DNA from: JAEUNJ01 sp052035955
GTDB taxonomy: Bacteria; Pseudomonadota; Gammaproteobacteria; Burkholderiales; Rhodocyclaceae
NCBI GenBank assembly: GCA_052035955.1
Contig: JBPOHD010000003.1
Coordinates: 1-64,000 of the forward strand
Length of the DNA: 64,000 bases
Reading direction: 5' to 3'
Below the pieces are notes generated by a model. The model did no database searches. It saw nothing but the letters and a program-made list of their open reading frames with translations, and was not told where the DNA came from. Both the position numbers and the translations under genes were made by a program. Shown piece by piece: positions 23,240 through 33,271 of the stretch. Each line of letters starts with the position of its first letter. The stretch's first letter is position 1.

Positions 23240-24485
23240 GATCAAGAACTACACCATCAACTTCGGGCCCCAGCATCCCGCCGCGCACGGCGTGCTCCGC
23301 CTCGTGCTGGAACTGGACGGCGAAGTGGTGGTGCGTGCGGATCCGCACATCGGCTTGCTCCACCGGGGCACGGAGAAGCTTGCCGAGACCCGCACATGGA
23401 TACAGAACGTTCCCTACCTGGACCGGCTGGACTACGTGTCCATGATGTGCAACGAGCATGCTTATTGCATGGCCGTGGAGCGGTTGCTGGGCATCGAGGT
23501 GCCGATCCGAGCCCAGTACATCCGGGTGATGTTCGACGAGGTCACGCGCATCCTGAACCACCTGTTGAACATAGGTACCCACGCCCTCGACATCGGCGCC
23601 ATGACCATGGTGCTCTACACCTTCCGGGAGCGGGAGGATCTGCTCGACGCCTACGAGGCGGTTTCCGGCGCACGGCTGCACGCTGCCTACTACCGGCCGG
23701 GTGGCGTCTATCGGGACCTTCCCGACCGCATGCCTCAGTACGAGACGTCGAAGTGGAAGAAGGAGGAGGACGTAAGAAAGCTGAACGAGGCCCGGCAAGG
23801 CTCGCTGCTGGACTTCCTCGACGATTTCACCCGCCGTTTCCCGGCTTACGTGGATGACTACGAAACCCTCCTGACCGAAAACCGGATATGGAAGCAGCGC
23901 ACCGTGGGCGTCGGCGTCGTTTCGCCGGAGCGTGCGCTTCAACTGGGTTGTACCGGGCCGATGCTGCGTGGTTCCGGAATCGAATGGGACCTGCGCAAGA
24001 AACAGCCTTACGAGGTCTATGACCGGATGGAGTTCGACATCCCGGTCGGCGTCAACGGCGACTGCTACGACCGCTATCTGGTGCGCATGGAAGAGATGCG
24101 GCAATCGAACCGGATCGTCCGTCAATGCATCGACTGGTTGCGCCGCAACCCCGGCCCGGTGATCACCGACAACCACAAGGTCGCCCCGCCGGCTCGGGAA
24201 CAGATGAAGTCGAACATGGAAGAACTGATCCACCACTTCAAGCTGTTCACCGAGGGCATCCATGTGCCGGCCGGTGAAGCCTACGCCGCGATCGAACATC
24301 CGAAGGGGGAGTTCGGCGTCTGGGTGGTGTCCGACGGCGCCAACAAACCCTATCGGTTCAAGTTGCGTTCCCCCGGCTTCCCTCACCTCGCAGCCGTCGA
24401 CGAGATGGCGCGTGGACACATGCTTGCCGACGTGACCGCCATCATTGGCACGATCGACCTCGTGCTCGGCGACACGGACAGATAG
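23232..24485 (+). CDS. nuoD: NADH dehydrogenase I subunit D
   Basis: 417 aa, 49-kDa-type subunit that forms the quinone pocket with NuoB. The conserved N-terminal segment NFGPQHPAAHGVLRLV and HIGLLHRGTEKL carry the quinone-facing His. The C-terminus LGDTDR is typical. The GTG start lies inside the end of nuoC. Confidence 0.96.
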   Translation: MAEIKNYTINFGPQHPAAHGVLRLVLELDGEVVVRADPHIGLLHRGTEKLAETRTWIQNVPYLDRLDYVSMMCNEHAYCMAVERLLGIEVPIRAQYIRVMFDEVTRILNHLLNIGTHALDIGAMTMVLYTFREREDLLDAYEAVSGARLHAAYYRPGGVYRDLPDRMPQYETSKWKKEEDVRKLNEARQGSLLDFLDDFTRRFPAYVDDYETLLTENRIWKQRTVGVGVVSPERALQLGCTGPMLRGSGIEWDLRKKQPYEVYDRMEFDIPVGVNGDCYDRYLVRMEEMRQSNRIVRQCIDWLRRNPGPVITDNHKVAPPAREQMKSNMEELIHHFKLFTEGIHVPAGEAYAAIEHPKGEFGVWVVSDGANKPYRFKLRSPGFPHLAAVDEMARGHMLADVTAIIGTIDLVLGDTDR

Positions 24486-24499
24486 ACGCGGACATTTCC

Positions 24500-24973
24500 A
24501 TGCTCACCCAGGAATCCCTGCAAAAGATCGATCGCGAGGTCGCCAAGTATCCTGCCGAGCAGAAGCAGTCGGCGGTCATGGCTGCCCTGGCCATTGCCCA
24601 GGACGAAAAGGGTTGGCTCTCCAAGGAGACCATCGCCTTCGTGGCGGACTATCTCGCCATGCCGCCCATCGCCGCCTACGAGGTTGCAACGTTCTACAAC
24701 ATGTATGACCTCGCCCCGGTCGGGAAGTACAAACTCACCGTGTGCACGAACCTGCCTTGCGCCCTCTCCGGGGGAGTGCACGCAGCCGATTACGTGAAGC
24801 AGAAACTCGGCATCGATTTCAACGAGACGACCCCCGACGGAATGTTCACCCTCAAGGAGGGCGAGTGCATGGGGGCCTGTGGAGACGCCCCTGTCATGCT
24901 GGTCAACAACAAGCGCATGCGTTGTTTCATGACCCCGGAAGAGATCGACAAGCTGCTGGCGGAGTGCAAATAA
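24500..24973 (+). CDS. nuoE: NADH dehydrogenase I subunit E
   Basis: 157 aa, 24-kDa-type subunit with cluster N1a; the ligands are Cys82, Cys87, Cys123 and Cys127 (VCTNLPC, GECMGAC). It sits in the NADH-oxidising module with NuoF. It is separated from nuoF by a single nucleotide. Confidence 0.96.
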   Translation: MLTQESLQKIDREVAKYPAEQKQSAVMAALAIAQDEKGWLSKETIAFVADYLAMPPIAAYEVATFYNMYDLAPVGKYKLTVCTNLPCALSGGVHAADYVKQKLGIDFNETTPDGMFTLKEGECMGACGDAPVMLVNNKRMRCFMTPEEIDKLLAECK

Positions 24974-24974
24974 G

Positions 24975-26321
24975 ATGGCCCTCATCGACGCGATCAATCC
25001 CGTACTGTCGGCCGGCTGGAGCGGTGGAGACGCGGGCTGGCGGCTCAAGGACTACGAGGGCCGGGGCGGCTACCAGGCGCTGAAGCGCATCCTGGGCGAG
25101 AAGATGTCCCAGGACCAGGTGATCGCCGAGGTCAAGACCTCGGTCCTGCGAGGCCGCGGCGGCGCCGGTTTTCCCACCGGTCTGAAATGGAGCTTCATGC
25201 CCAAGAACTTTCCGGGCGAGAAGTACGTGGTCTGCAATACCGACGAGGGCGAGCCCGGCACGTTCAAGGACCGGGATATCCTGCGCTACGATCCCCACTC
25301 CGTGATCGAGGGGATGATCATCGCCGGCTATGCCGTCGGGGCCATCGCAGGCTACAACTACATCCACGGCGAGATCTTCGAAATCCATGAGCGCTTCGAG
25401 GAGGCGCTGGCGGAAGCTCGCGCCGCAGGATACCTGGGCGACAACATCCTCGGTTCCGGGTTCAAGTTCGACCTGTTCGCCCATCACGGCTACGGTGCCT
25501 ACATCTGCGGCGAGGAGTCCGCCCTACTCGAGTCGATCGAGGGCAAGAAGGGGCAGCCGCGCTTCAAGCCGCCGTTCCCCGCCAGCTTCGGCCTGTACGG
25601 CAAGCCGACCACCATCAACAATACCGAAACCTTCGCCTCCGTCCCCTTCATCTTCCGCATGGGTGGCGAGGCTTTCCTGAACCTGGGCAAGCCCAACAAC
25701 GGCGGAACCAAGTTGTTTTCGGTATCCGGCCACGTGAACAGGCCGGGAAACTACGAAATTCCGCTCGGTACCCCGTTCTCCAAGCTGCTGGAGATGGCCG
25801 GCGGCATGCGCGGTGGGCGCAAGTTGAAGGCCGTGATCCCGGGGGGATCCTCGGCCCCTGTCCTGCCGGCGGACGTCATCATGGACTGCACGATGGACTA
25901 CGATTCCATCGCCAAGGCCGGCTCCATGCTCGGTTCCGGCGCCGTCATCGTCATGGACGAGACGGTCTGCATGGTCCAGGCCCTGGAGCGACTCTCGTAC
26001 TTCTACTTCGAGGAATCCTGCGGGCAGTGCACGCCCTGCCGGGAAGGGACGGGCTGGCTCTATCGTGTCGTGCATCGCATCGAGCACGGCCTCGGCCGTC
26101 CGGATGACCTTGACCTGCTCAACAGCGTGACGGACAACATCATGGGGCGGACGATCTGCGCCCTCGGCGATGCGGCGTCGCTTCCGGTGCGCAGCTTCAC
26201 CAAGCATTTCGCCAGCGAATTCATGTACCACATCGACAACAAGAAGTGCCTGGTGCCGCCCGAGGTGCAGCGCGCCGGCAGTACCTTCCACACCCGGATG
26301 ATGGCGGGCGTGCCATGCTAG
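24975..26321 (+). CDS. nuoF: NADH dehydrogenase I subunit F
   Basis: 448 aa flavoprotein that binds NADH and FMN and carries cluster N3. The glycine-rich NADH/FMN segment is RGRGGAGFPTGLKW, and the cluster ligands are in ESCGQCTPCREG. It accepts hydride from NADH and passes electrons to NuoE/NuoG. Its stop overlaps the nuoG start region (ATGCTAG). Confidence 0.97.
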   Translation: MALIDAINPVLSAGWSGGDAGWRLKDYEGRGGYQALKRILGEKMSQDQVIAEVKTSVLRGRGGAGFPTGLKWSFMPKNFPGEKYVVCNTDEGEPGTFKDRDILRYDPHSVIEGMIIAGYAVGAIAGYNYIHGEIFEIHERFEEALAEARAAGYLGDNILGSGFKFDLFAHHGYGAYICGEESALLESIEGKKGQPRFKPPFPASFGLYGKPTTINNTETFASVPFIFRMGGEAFLNLGKPNNGGTKLFSVSGHVNRPGNYEIPLGTPFSKLLEMAGGMRGGRKLKAVIPGGSSAPVLPADVIMDCTMDYDSIAKAGSMLGSGAVIVMDETVCMVQALERLSYFYFEESCGQCTPCREGTGWLYRVVHRIEHGLGRPDDLDLLNSVTDNIMGRTICALGDAASLPVRSFTKHFASEFMYHIDNKKCLVPPEVQRAGSTFHTRMMAGVPC

Positions 26322-28642
26322 AACTAGAAATCGACGGCAAGGCCGTCCAGGTCAAGGAAGGCAGCACGATCATCGAGGCTGCCCATCAGGTGGGCGCCTA
26401 CATCCCGCATTTCTGCTACCACAAGAAGCTGTCGATCGCAGCCAACTGCCGCATGTGCCTCGTGGCGGTGGAGAAGGCGCCGAAGCCCCTGCCGGCCTGC
26501 GCCACCCCGGTCACCAATGGCATGAAGGTCTTCACCCACTCCGACCTGGCCGTCAAGGCCCAGAAGGGGGTGATGGAGTTCCTGCTCATCAACCATCCCC
26601 TGGACTGCCCGATCTGCGACCAGGGCGGCGAGTGCCAGTTGCAGGATATCGCCGTGGGTTACGGCGGTTCCGCTTCGCGTTACCAGGAGGAGAAGCGGGT
26701 TGTTCCCGACAAGGACCTCGGCGCACTGGTGTCCACGGACATGACCCGCTGCATCAACTGCACGCGCTGCGTCCGATTCACCCAGGAGATCGCCGGGTTC
26801 ATGGAACTTGGCCAGGCCTATCGCGGCGAGCGCGCGGAGGTGATGCCTTTCGTCGAGAAGACCGTCGATACGGAATTGTCCGGAAACATCATCGATCTTT
26901 GCCCGGTCGGCGCGCTGACTTCCAAACCCTTCCGCTTTTCGGCCCGCACCTGGGAACTGTCGCGCCGTCGTTCGGTGAGCCCCCACGATGGCCTCGGCGC
27001 CAACCTGATCGTCCAGGTCAAGCACGACAGGGTGATGCGCGTGCTGCCCCTCGAGAACGAGGACATCAACGAGTGCTGGATTTCGGACAAGGACCGGTTT
27101 TCCTACGAAGCACTGAACAGCGAAGAGCGGCTCACCAAGCCTATGGTCAAGCAGGGGGGCGAGTGGAAGGAGGTCGAATGGAATGTCGCCCTTGACTACG
27201 TGGCCCATGCCTTGCGCGACGTGGTGAAGAACGAGGGCGCGGCGGCCGTAGGCACGCTGGTCAGTCCGCATGCGACCCTGGAAGAAATGTATCTGGCGGG
27301 AAAACTGGCTCGCGGGCTTGGCTCCGAGAACATCGATTTCCGCCTGCGCCACAGCGATTTTTCCCTGGACGGCAAGCGTCGTGGCGCGCCGTGGCTGGGC
27401 ATGAAGGTCGCCGAGTTCGCCGCCCTGGACCGGATTCTGGTCATCGGCTCCTTCCTCCGGAAGGATCACCCGCTACTCGCCCAGCGCCTTCGCCAGGCCG
27501 TGAAACGCGGGACCCAGGTGTCCATCGTCCATTCGGCCAACGACGACCTGTTGATGAAATTGGCCGGCCGCCTGATCGGCAGTCCTTCGCGCTTGCCTGC
27601 CTTGCTGGCTGAAGTGGTCAAGGCCGTCGCCGAGGCGAAAGGGCTTGCCTGCGATCTTTCGGTTGCGCCCTCGGACGAGGCGCGTCGCGTCGCCGCCAGC
27701 CTGGTCTCCGGATCGGACGTCGGCGTGTTCCTCGGAAACTTTGCCGAACAGCATCCCCAGGCGGGCCAGTTGTCGACCCTCGCCCGCCAACTGGCGCAAC
27801 TGCTGGGAGGCCGCACGGGCTATCTCGGCGCGGCCGCCAACAGCGTGGGGGGCTATGTCGCGAAGGCGGTTCCCGGTGCGACCGGCCTCGATGCAGCGGC
27901 CATGGTTGCCCAGTCGCGCCAGGCCTACCTGCTGCTCGGCCTGGACCCCGAACTCGACACGGCGGACGGCGCCGCTACGCTGGCCGCCCTTGGCGCCGCC
28001 AAGACGGTCGTCATGATGTCGGCTTTCCGCAACCGGGCGGCCCTGGACGTGGCCGACGTCATGCTGCCGATCTCGCCCTTCAGCGAAACCTCCGGCACCT
28101 TCGTCAATACCGAAGGCCGTGCCCAGAGTTTCCACGCCGTTGCCAAACCCAGGGGCGATGCGCGGCCCGGCTGGAAGGTCCTGCGGGTTCTTGGGAACCT
28201 GCTGGAACTGCCGGGATTTGCCTTCGAGAGTTCGGAGGAGGTCAGGGGCGAGGCCTTGGGTGGCGAGCATGGATTCGCCTCCGGCCTGGACAACGATTTC
28301 TCCGCGGGCCCGGTGCAGGTCTCCCAAGGAGCCGCGGGAACCCTGGAACGGGTCGCCGACGTGCCGATCCACTTCGCCGACCCGGTCGCCCGCAGGGCGG
28401 CCAGTCTCCGGGAGACCCGGGATTCCGGCGCGCCAACGGCACGGATGAACGCGACGACCCTGGCGGCCGGTGGCCTTCAGGACGGTGCGGCGGTGCGGGT
28501 ACGGAGCGCGGCCGGGGACGTGACGATGAAGGCCGAACTCGATGCAGGCGTGCCTGACGGCTGCGTCCGCGTCGCCGGCGCCCATCCGGACACCGTGGCG
28601 CTCGGTCCCCTGTCCGGCACCATTGCAGTGGAGCGTGCGTGA
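26315..28642 (+). CDS. nuoG: NADH dehydrogenase I subunit G
   Basis: 775 aa. The N-terminal ferredoxin domain binds [2Fe-2S] through Cys34, Cys45, Cys48 and Cys62, followed by the HxxxCxxCxxxxxC segment (HPLDCPICDQGGEC) and the four-Cys pair CINCTRCVRFT/CPVG. The rest is the molybdopterin-oxidoreductase-like domain that has lost its cofactor in complex I. I chose the ATG at 26315 (MLELEIDGKAV) over the longer frame from 26246. Confidence 0.95.
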   Translation: MLELEIDGKAVQVKEGSTIIEAAHQVGAYIPHFCYHKKLSIAANCRMCLVAVEKAPKPLPACATPVTNGMKVFTHSDLAVKAQKGVMEFLLINHPLDCPICDQGGECQLQDIAVGYGGSASRYQEEKRVVPDKDLGALVSTDMTRCINCTRCVRFTQEIAGFMELGQAYRGERAEVMPFVEKTVDTELSGNIIDLCPVGALTSKPFRFSARTWELSRRRSVSPHDGLGANLIVQVKHDRVMRVLPLENEDINECWISDKDRFSYEALNSEERLTKPMVKQGGEWKEVEWNVALDYVAHALRDVVKNEGAAAVGTLVSPHATLEEMYLAGKLARGLGSENIDFRLRHSDFSLDGKRRGAPWLGMKVAEFAALDRILVIGSFLRKDHPLLAQRLRQAVKRGTQVSIVHSANDDLLMKLAGRLIGSPSRLPALLAEVVKAVAEAKGLACDLSVAPSDEARRVAASLVSGSDVGVFLGNFAEQHPQAGQLSTLARQLAQLLGGRTGYLGAAANSVGGYVAKAVPGATGLDAAAMVAQSRQAYLLLGLDPELDTADGAATLAALGAAKTVVMMSAFRNRAALDVADVMLPISPFSETSGTFVNTEGRAQSFHAVAKPRGDARPGWKVLRVLGNLLELPGFAFESSEEVRGEALGGEHGFASGLDNDFSAGPVQVSQGAAGTLERVADVPIHFADPVARRAASLRETRDSGAPTARMNATTLAAGGLQDGAAVRVRSAAGDVTMKAELDAGVPDGCVRVAGAHPDTVALGPLSGTIAVERA

Positions 28643-29733
28643 TGGAAGCCTCGGTCCTGCAAGTCTTCCAGGCCTTCTGGAACATCTTCGGCCTCTGGGA
28701 TCCCCTGTGGGCGGTCTTCAAGCCCGTGTGGCCGCTGATCTGGGTGATCGTCAAGATCGTGGTCATCATGGCGCCCCTGCTGCTCGGCGTTGCCTACCTG
28801 ACCTACGCGGAACGCAAGGTCATCGGCTACATGCAGGTGCGGATCGGCCCCAACCGCGTGGGCCCCCTCGGCTTGCTGCAGCCGATCGCCGACGGCATGA
28901 AGCTGTTCTTCAAGGAGATCATGGTCCCGACCAAGGCGGACGGCTACCTCTATCTCCTCGCCCCCGTGCTGGCGATGGCGCCGGCCCTGGCCGTCTGGTC
29001 CATCGTCCCCTTCTGGGATGGTGGTGCGCTGGCCAACCTCGACGCGGGCGTCCTGTACTACCTGGCGCTCACCTCGGTGGGAGTTTACGGGGTGATCATC
29101 GCCGGCTGGTCGTCCAATTCGAAGTATCCCTTCCTCGGCGGCATGCGCTCCGCAGCCCAGATGGTGTCCTACGAGGTGGCCATGGGCATGGCCTTGATCG
29201 TCGTGCTCATGATCTCCAACAGCCTCAACCTGACGGACATCGTGAGGGTCCAGGACAAGGGGCGCTTTGCCGACATGGGCCTCGGATTCCTCTCCTGGAA
29301 CTGGATTCCCCTGCTGCCGATGTTCCTCGTCTATCTGATTTCCGGTGTTGCGGAAACCAACCGGGCGCCGTTCGACGTCGTGGAAGGCGAATCGGAGATC
29401 GTTGCCGGGCACATGGTCGAGTACTCGGGAATGTCCTTTGCCATGTTCTTCCTGGCCGAGTACGCGAACATGATCCTGGTTGCCGCGATGACCTCGATCT
29501 TCTTCCTCGGTGGCTGGTTGTCGCCGGTCGGCTTCCTTCCGGACGGGATCTGGTGGCTGCTGGCCAAGATGTCGGGTGTGCTGTTCTTCTTCCTCTGGAT
29601 TCGCGCCACCTTCCCCCGCTACCGCTATGACCAGATCATGCGCCTCGGCTGGAAGGTATTCGTTCCGCTGTGCCTCGTCTGGATACCCGTCGTGGGCGTC
29701 TGGATGATGTCGCCGTTCAACATCTGGAAATAG
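28642..29733 (+). CDS. nuoH: NADH dehydrogenase I subunit H
   Basis: 363 aa membrane subunit with about eight helices at the junction of the arms. The family signatures are AYLTYAERKVIGYMQVRIGP and AETNRAPFDVVEGESEIVAG, the latter holding charged residues of the quinone channel. The ATG at 28642 shares a base with the nuoG stop codon. Confidence 0.96.
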   Translation: MEASVLQVFQAFWNIFGLWDPLWAVFKPVWPLIWVIVKIVVIMAPLLLGVAYLTYAERKVIGYMQVRIGPNRVGPLGLLQPIADGMKLFFKEIMVPTKADGYLYLLAPVLAMAPALAVWSIVPFWDGGALANLDAGVLYYLALTSVGVYGVIIAGWSSNSKYPFLGGMRSAAQMVSYEVAMGMALIVVLMISNSLNLTDIVRVQDKGRFADMGLGFLSWNWIPLLPMFLVYLISGVAETNRAPFDVVEGESEIVAGHMVEYSGMSFAMFFLAEYANMILVAAMTSIFFLGGWLSPVGFLPDGIWWLLAKMSGVLFFFLWIRATFPRYRYDQIMRLGWKVFVPLCLVWIPVVGVWMMSPFNIWK

Positions 29734-29742
29734 GGGGCCGCC

Positions 29743-30240
29743 ATGGGAGCAAAAGATTTCATCGGCAGCCTGTTCCTCAAGGAACTGGTCCAGGGGCTGA
29801 CCGTGACCGGGCGGCACCTCTTCGCCCGCAAGATCACGGTCCTGTACCCGGAGGAGAAGACGCCGCAGAGCAACCGCTTCCGCGGACTGCACGCCCTGCG
29901 CCGGTACCCCAATGGCGAGGAGCGGTGCATCGCCTGCAAGTTGTGCGAAGCCGTCTGCCCGGCCATGGCGATCACCATCGAGTCGGCCGAGCGCGAGGAC
30001 GCGAACGGGCAAACCTCGCGACGCACCACCCGCTACGACATCGACCTGACGAAGTGCATCTTCTGCGGGTTCTGCGAAGAAGCCTGTCCGGTGGATGCCA
30101 TCGTCGAGACCCGGGTCTTCGAGTACCACGGCGAGACCCGGGGCGATCTCTACTACACCAAGCAGATGCTGCTGGCCAACGGTGACCGCTACGAGGCGCA
30201 GATCGCCGCGGATCGGGAGCAGGACGCCAAGTTCCGGTAA
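29743..30240 (+). CDS. nuoI: NADH dehydrogenase I subunit I
   Basis: 165 aa, TYKY-type ferredoxin subunit with two [4Fe-4S] clusters: CIACKLCEAVCP and CIFCGFCEEACP. It carries electrons to cluster N2 in NuoB. The length is normal for betaproteobacteria. Confidence 0.96.
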   Translation: MGAKDFIGSLFLKELVQGLTVTGRHLFARKITVLYPEEKTPQSNRFRGLHALRRYPNGEERCIACKLCEAVCPAMAITIESAEREDANGQTSRRTTRYDIDLTKCIFCGFCEEACPVDAIVETRVFEYHGETRGDLYYTKQMLLANGDRYEAQIAADREQDAKFR

Positions 30241-30246
30241 GCCAAG

Positions 30247-30870
30247 ATGGATCTAAAGACCACGCTGTTCTACATCTTCTCGGCCATCACCGTCTATGCG
30301 GCGCTGAGGGTCATCACCGCGCGCAATCCGGTCCATGCCGTGCTGCATCTGGTGCTCGCCTTCTTCACCACCGGTGCCCTCTGGATATTGCTGCAGGCGG
30401 AGTTCCTGGCCATCGCGATCATCATGGTCTACGTCGGCGCCGTCATGGTCCTCTTCCTGTTCGTGGTCATGATGCTCGACATCAACATCGAGAGGCTGCG
30501 CAAGGGGTTCTGGAACAATCTGATTCCCGGGGCGATCGTCGGTCTCTTCATGGTGGGCGAGATGATCGCCGTGCTCAGCACCAAGTACTTCGGGATCGAC
30601 AGCATGCCCGCCCAGGCCAAGGCTGCCGATTACAGCAATACCAAGGAACTCGGCCGCCTGTTGTTCACCGACTATGTTTACCCGTTCGAGCTGGCCTCGG
30701 TGATCCTGCTGGTGGCCATCATCGCCGCCGTGGTCCTGACCATGCGCCGCCGCCAGGGAGTCCGCTATCTCGATCCGGCCAAACAGATCGCAGTCCATCA
30801 CCGGGACCGCATCCGCGTCGTCGCGATGAAGACCGAGCGTGAATCCGCCGCTGCCGGGGAGGGCCAGTAA
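30247..30870 (+). CDS. nuoJ: NADH dehydrogenase I subunit J
   Basis: 207 aa membrane subunit with five helices; the segment IIMVYVGAVMVLFLFVVMML is the conserved helix 3, which can switch conformation during turnover. The C-terminal tail is hydrophilic. It lies 6 nt after nuoI and 2 nt before nuoK. Confidence 0.94.
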   Translation: MDLKTTLFYIFSAITVYAALRVITARNPVHAVLHLVLAFFTTGALWILLQAEFLAIAIIMVYVGAVMVLFLFVVMMLDINIERLRKGFWNNLIPGAIVGLFMVGEMIAVLSTKYFGIDSMPAQAKAADYSNTKELGRLLFTDYVYPFELASVILLVAIIAAVVLTMRRRQGVRYLDPAKQIAVHHRDRIRVVAMKTERESAAAGEGQ

Positions 30871-30872
30871 GC

Positions 30873-31187
30873 ATGCTCGCGCAGATTTCCTTGTCCCATT
30901 ATCTGATCCTGGGCGCCATCCTGTTCGCCGTCGGCATCGTCGGCATCTTCCTGAACCGGAAGAACCTGATCGTCCTGCTGATGGCCATCGAACTGATCCT
31001 GCTGGCGGTGAACATCAACTTCGTCGCCTTCTCCCATTACCTGAATGACGCCGCCGGCCAGCTCTTCGTCTTCTTCATCCTGACCGTGGCCGCCGCCGAG
31101 TCGGGCATCGGCCTGGCAATTCTCGTGGTCCTGTTCCGGAATCTTTCCACCATCAACGTGGATGATCTGGACAGCCTGAAGGGATGA
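30873..31187 (+). CDS. nuoK: NADH dehydrogenase I subunit K
   Basis: 104 aa with three helices. The membrane glutamates of the proton path are in LLMAIELILLAVN and AAAESGIGLAI. It is a few residues longer than usual because of the C-terminal DSLKG tail. Confidence 0.95.
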   Translation: MLAQISLSHYLILGAILFAVGIVGIFLNRKNLIVLLMAIELILLAVNINFVAFSHYLNDAAGQLFVFFILTVAAAESGIGLAILVVLFRNLSTINVDDLDSLKG

Positions 31188-31206
31188 GGGCCCGGAGCGC
31201 GCAACG

Positions 31207-33246
31207 ATGGACATGAAGACGATCTACCTCCTGATTCCCCTGATGCCCCTGGCGGGTGCCATCATCGCCGGTTTCTTCAGCAAGGCCATTGGCCGTTCCG
31301 GGGCCCACTGGGTGACCATCCTCGGAGTACTGGCGTCGTTCATGCTCTCCCTGGCTGTGCTCCAGGACGTGCTGGCCGGACATACCTACAACGGGCCGGT
31401 CTACACGTGGCTCGAGTCCGGCGGCCTGAAGATGGAGATCGGTTTCCTCATCGACCGCCTGACCGCCGTGATGCTGGTCGTCGTGACCTTCGTCTCGCTG
31501 ATGGTGCACATCTACACGATCGGCTACATGGCCCACGACGAGGACAACTGGCCGGCCGACAGCAAGGCGGGCATCCACAGCTACCAGCGCTTCTTCTCCT
31601 ACATCTCGCTCTTCACCTTCTCCATGCTGATGCTGGTGATGAGCAACAACTTCGTGCAACTCTTCTTCGGTTGGGAGGCGGTGGGCCTCGTCTCCTACCT
31701 GCTGATCGGTTTCTGGTCCACCCGGCCGACCGCCATCTACGCCAACCTGAAGGCCTTCCTGGTCAACCGGGTCGGCGACTTCGGTTTCCTGCTCGGCATC
31801 GGGCTGGTGGCCGCCTACGCCGGCAGCCTCGACTACGCCACCGTGTTCGGCAAGAGCAAGGAACTGGCGACGATGACCGAGGCGGTCACCGGCTGGCCGC
31901 TGATCACCGCCATCTGCATCGGCCTGTTCGTCGGCGCGATGGGCAAATCGGCCCAGTTCCCGCTGCACGTCTGGCTGCCGGATTCCATGGAAGGCCCGAC
32001 GCCCATCTCGGCCTTGATCCACGCCGCCACCATGGTGACGGCGGGCATCTTCATGGTCTCGCGCATGTCGCCCCTGTTCGAGCTTTCCGAGGCGGCCCTG
32101 TCCTTCGTGATCGTGATCGGCTCCATCACGGCGCTGTTCATGGCCCTCATCGCCATCGTGCAGACCGACATCAAGCGGGTGGTCGCCTATTCCACCCTGT
32201 CCCAGCTCGGCTACATGACCGCGGCCCTGGGCGCTTCCGCGTACTCGGCGGCCATCTTCCACCTGATGACCCACGCCTTCTTCAAGGCCGTCCTCTTCCT
32301 CGGTGCCGGCTCGGTCATCATCGCCATGCACCACGAGCAGGACCTGCGGCGCATGGGCGGCCTGCGCAAGTACATGCCCGTCACCTTCATCACCGTGCTG
32401 ATCGGCGCCATCGCCAATGCCGGCCTGCCGCCCTTCGCCGGCTTCTTCTCCAAGGACTCGATCATCGAGGCCGTGCAGCTCGCCCACGTCCCCGGCGCCG
32501 GCTTCGCCTACGCCGCGTTGCTGGCCGGCGTCTTCGTCGGAGGTTTCTATTCGTTCCGGCTGGTCTTCTTCACCTTCTTCGGAGAAGAGCGCTTCCGCCA
32601 TGCACCGACCCATGATGCGCACGGCCATGACGATCACGGCGGACACGACGACCACGGCCACCACGGACCCGTCGAGCCCCACGAGTCGCCCAAGGTGGTC
32701 ACCGTGCCCCTCATCCTGCTCGCCATTCCGGCCATTGCTGCCGGCTGGCTGATCGGACCGATGCTCTTCGGCGGCTACTTCGGCGACGCCATCTTCATCG
32801 CCCCGGAGCACCACGGAATGGCCCACATGCAGGCGGAGTTCCATGGGGTCGTCCCGATGATCCTCCATGGATTCACCTCGGTCCCCTTCTGGCTTGCCAC
32901 CGCCGGGGCCGTGACCGCGTGGTTCCTGTACATAGCCAAGCCCGAACTGCCCGCCGTGATCAAGGCCAAGTCCGGGGTGCTGGCCACCATCCTCGAGAAG
33001 AAGTACGGTTTCGACGAGTTCAACGAGTGGTTCTTCGCCGGTGGCGCGCGCCTGGTCGGCAAAGGCCTCTGGAAGGGGGGCGACCAGGTGCTGATCGACG
33101 GCGTCGCCGTGAACGGCTCGGCGCGCCTGGTGGGCTGGATCGCGGCCGTGGTGCGTCTGTTCCAGACCGGCCACATCTACCAGTACGCCTTCTCCATGAT
33201 CATCGGCGTCTTCGTTCTGCTGACGCTCTGGTTCAACCGCGTTTGA
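31207..33246 (+). CDS. nuoL: NADH dehydrogenase I subunit L
   Basis: 679 aa antiporter-like subunit that forms the distal end of the membrane arm and the lateral helix. The conserved segments are FFGWEAVGLVSYLLIGFW and KSAQFPLHVWLPDSMEGPTP. Between about residues 463 and 496 is a loop rich in His and Asp (HDAHGHDDHGGHDDHGHHG) that could bind metal; similar loops occur in other betaproteobacterial NuoL proteins. Confidence 0.95.
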   Translation: MDMKTIYLLIPLMPLAGAIIAGFFSKAIGRSGAHWVTILGVLASFMLSLAVLQDVLAGHTYNGPVYTWLESGGLKMEIGFLIDRLTAVMLVVVTFVSLMVHIYTIGYMAHDEDNWPADSKAGIHSYQRFFSYISLFTFSMLMLVMSNNFVQLFFGWEAVGLVSYLLIGFWSTRPTAIYANLKAFLVNRVGDFGFLLGIGLVAAYAGSLDYATVFGKSKELATMTEAVTGWPLITAICIGLFVGAMGKSAQFPLHVWLPDSMEGPTPISALIHAATMVTAGIFMVSRMSPLFELSEAALSFVIVIGSITALFMALIAIVQTDIKRVVAYSTLSQLGYMTAALGASAYSAAIFHLMTHAFFKAVLFLGAGSVIIAMHHEQDLRRMGGLRKYMPVTFITVLIGAIANAGLPPFAGFFSKDSIIEAVQLAHVPGAGFAYAALLAGVFVGGFYSFRLVFFTFFGEERFRHAPTHDAHGHDDHGGHDDHGHHGPVEPHESPKVVTVPLILLAIPAIAAGWLIGPMLFGGYFGDAIFIAPEHHGMAHMQAEFHGVVPMILHGFTSVPFWLATAGAVTAWFLYIAKPELPAVIKAKSGVLATILEKKYGFDEFNEWFFAGGARLVGKGLWKGGDQVLIDGVAVNGSARLVGWIAAVVRLFQTGHIYQYAFSMIIGVFVLLTLWFNRV

Positions 33247-33271
33247 CGGACGTCCGATAGGAAAGCATCAG

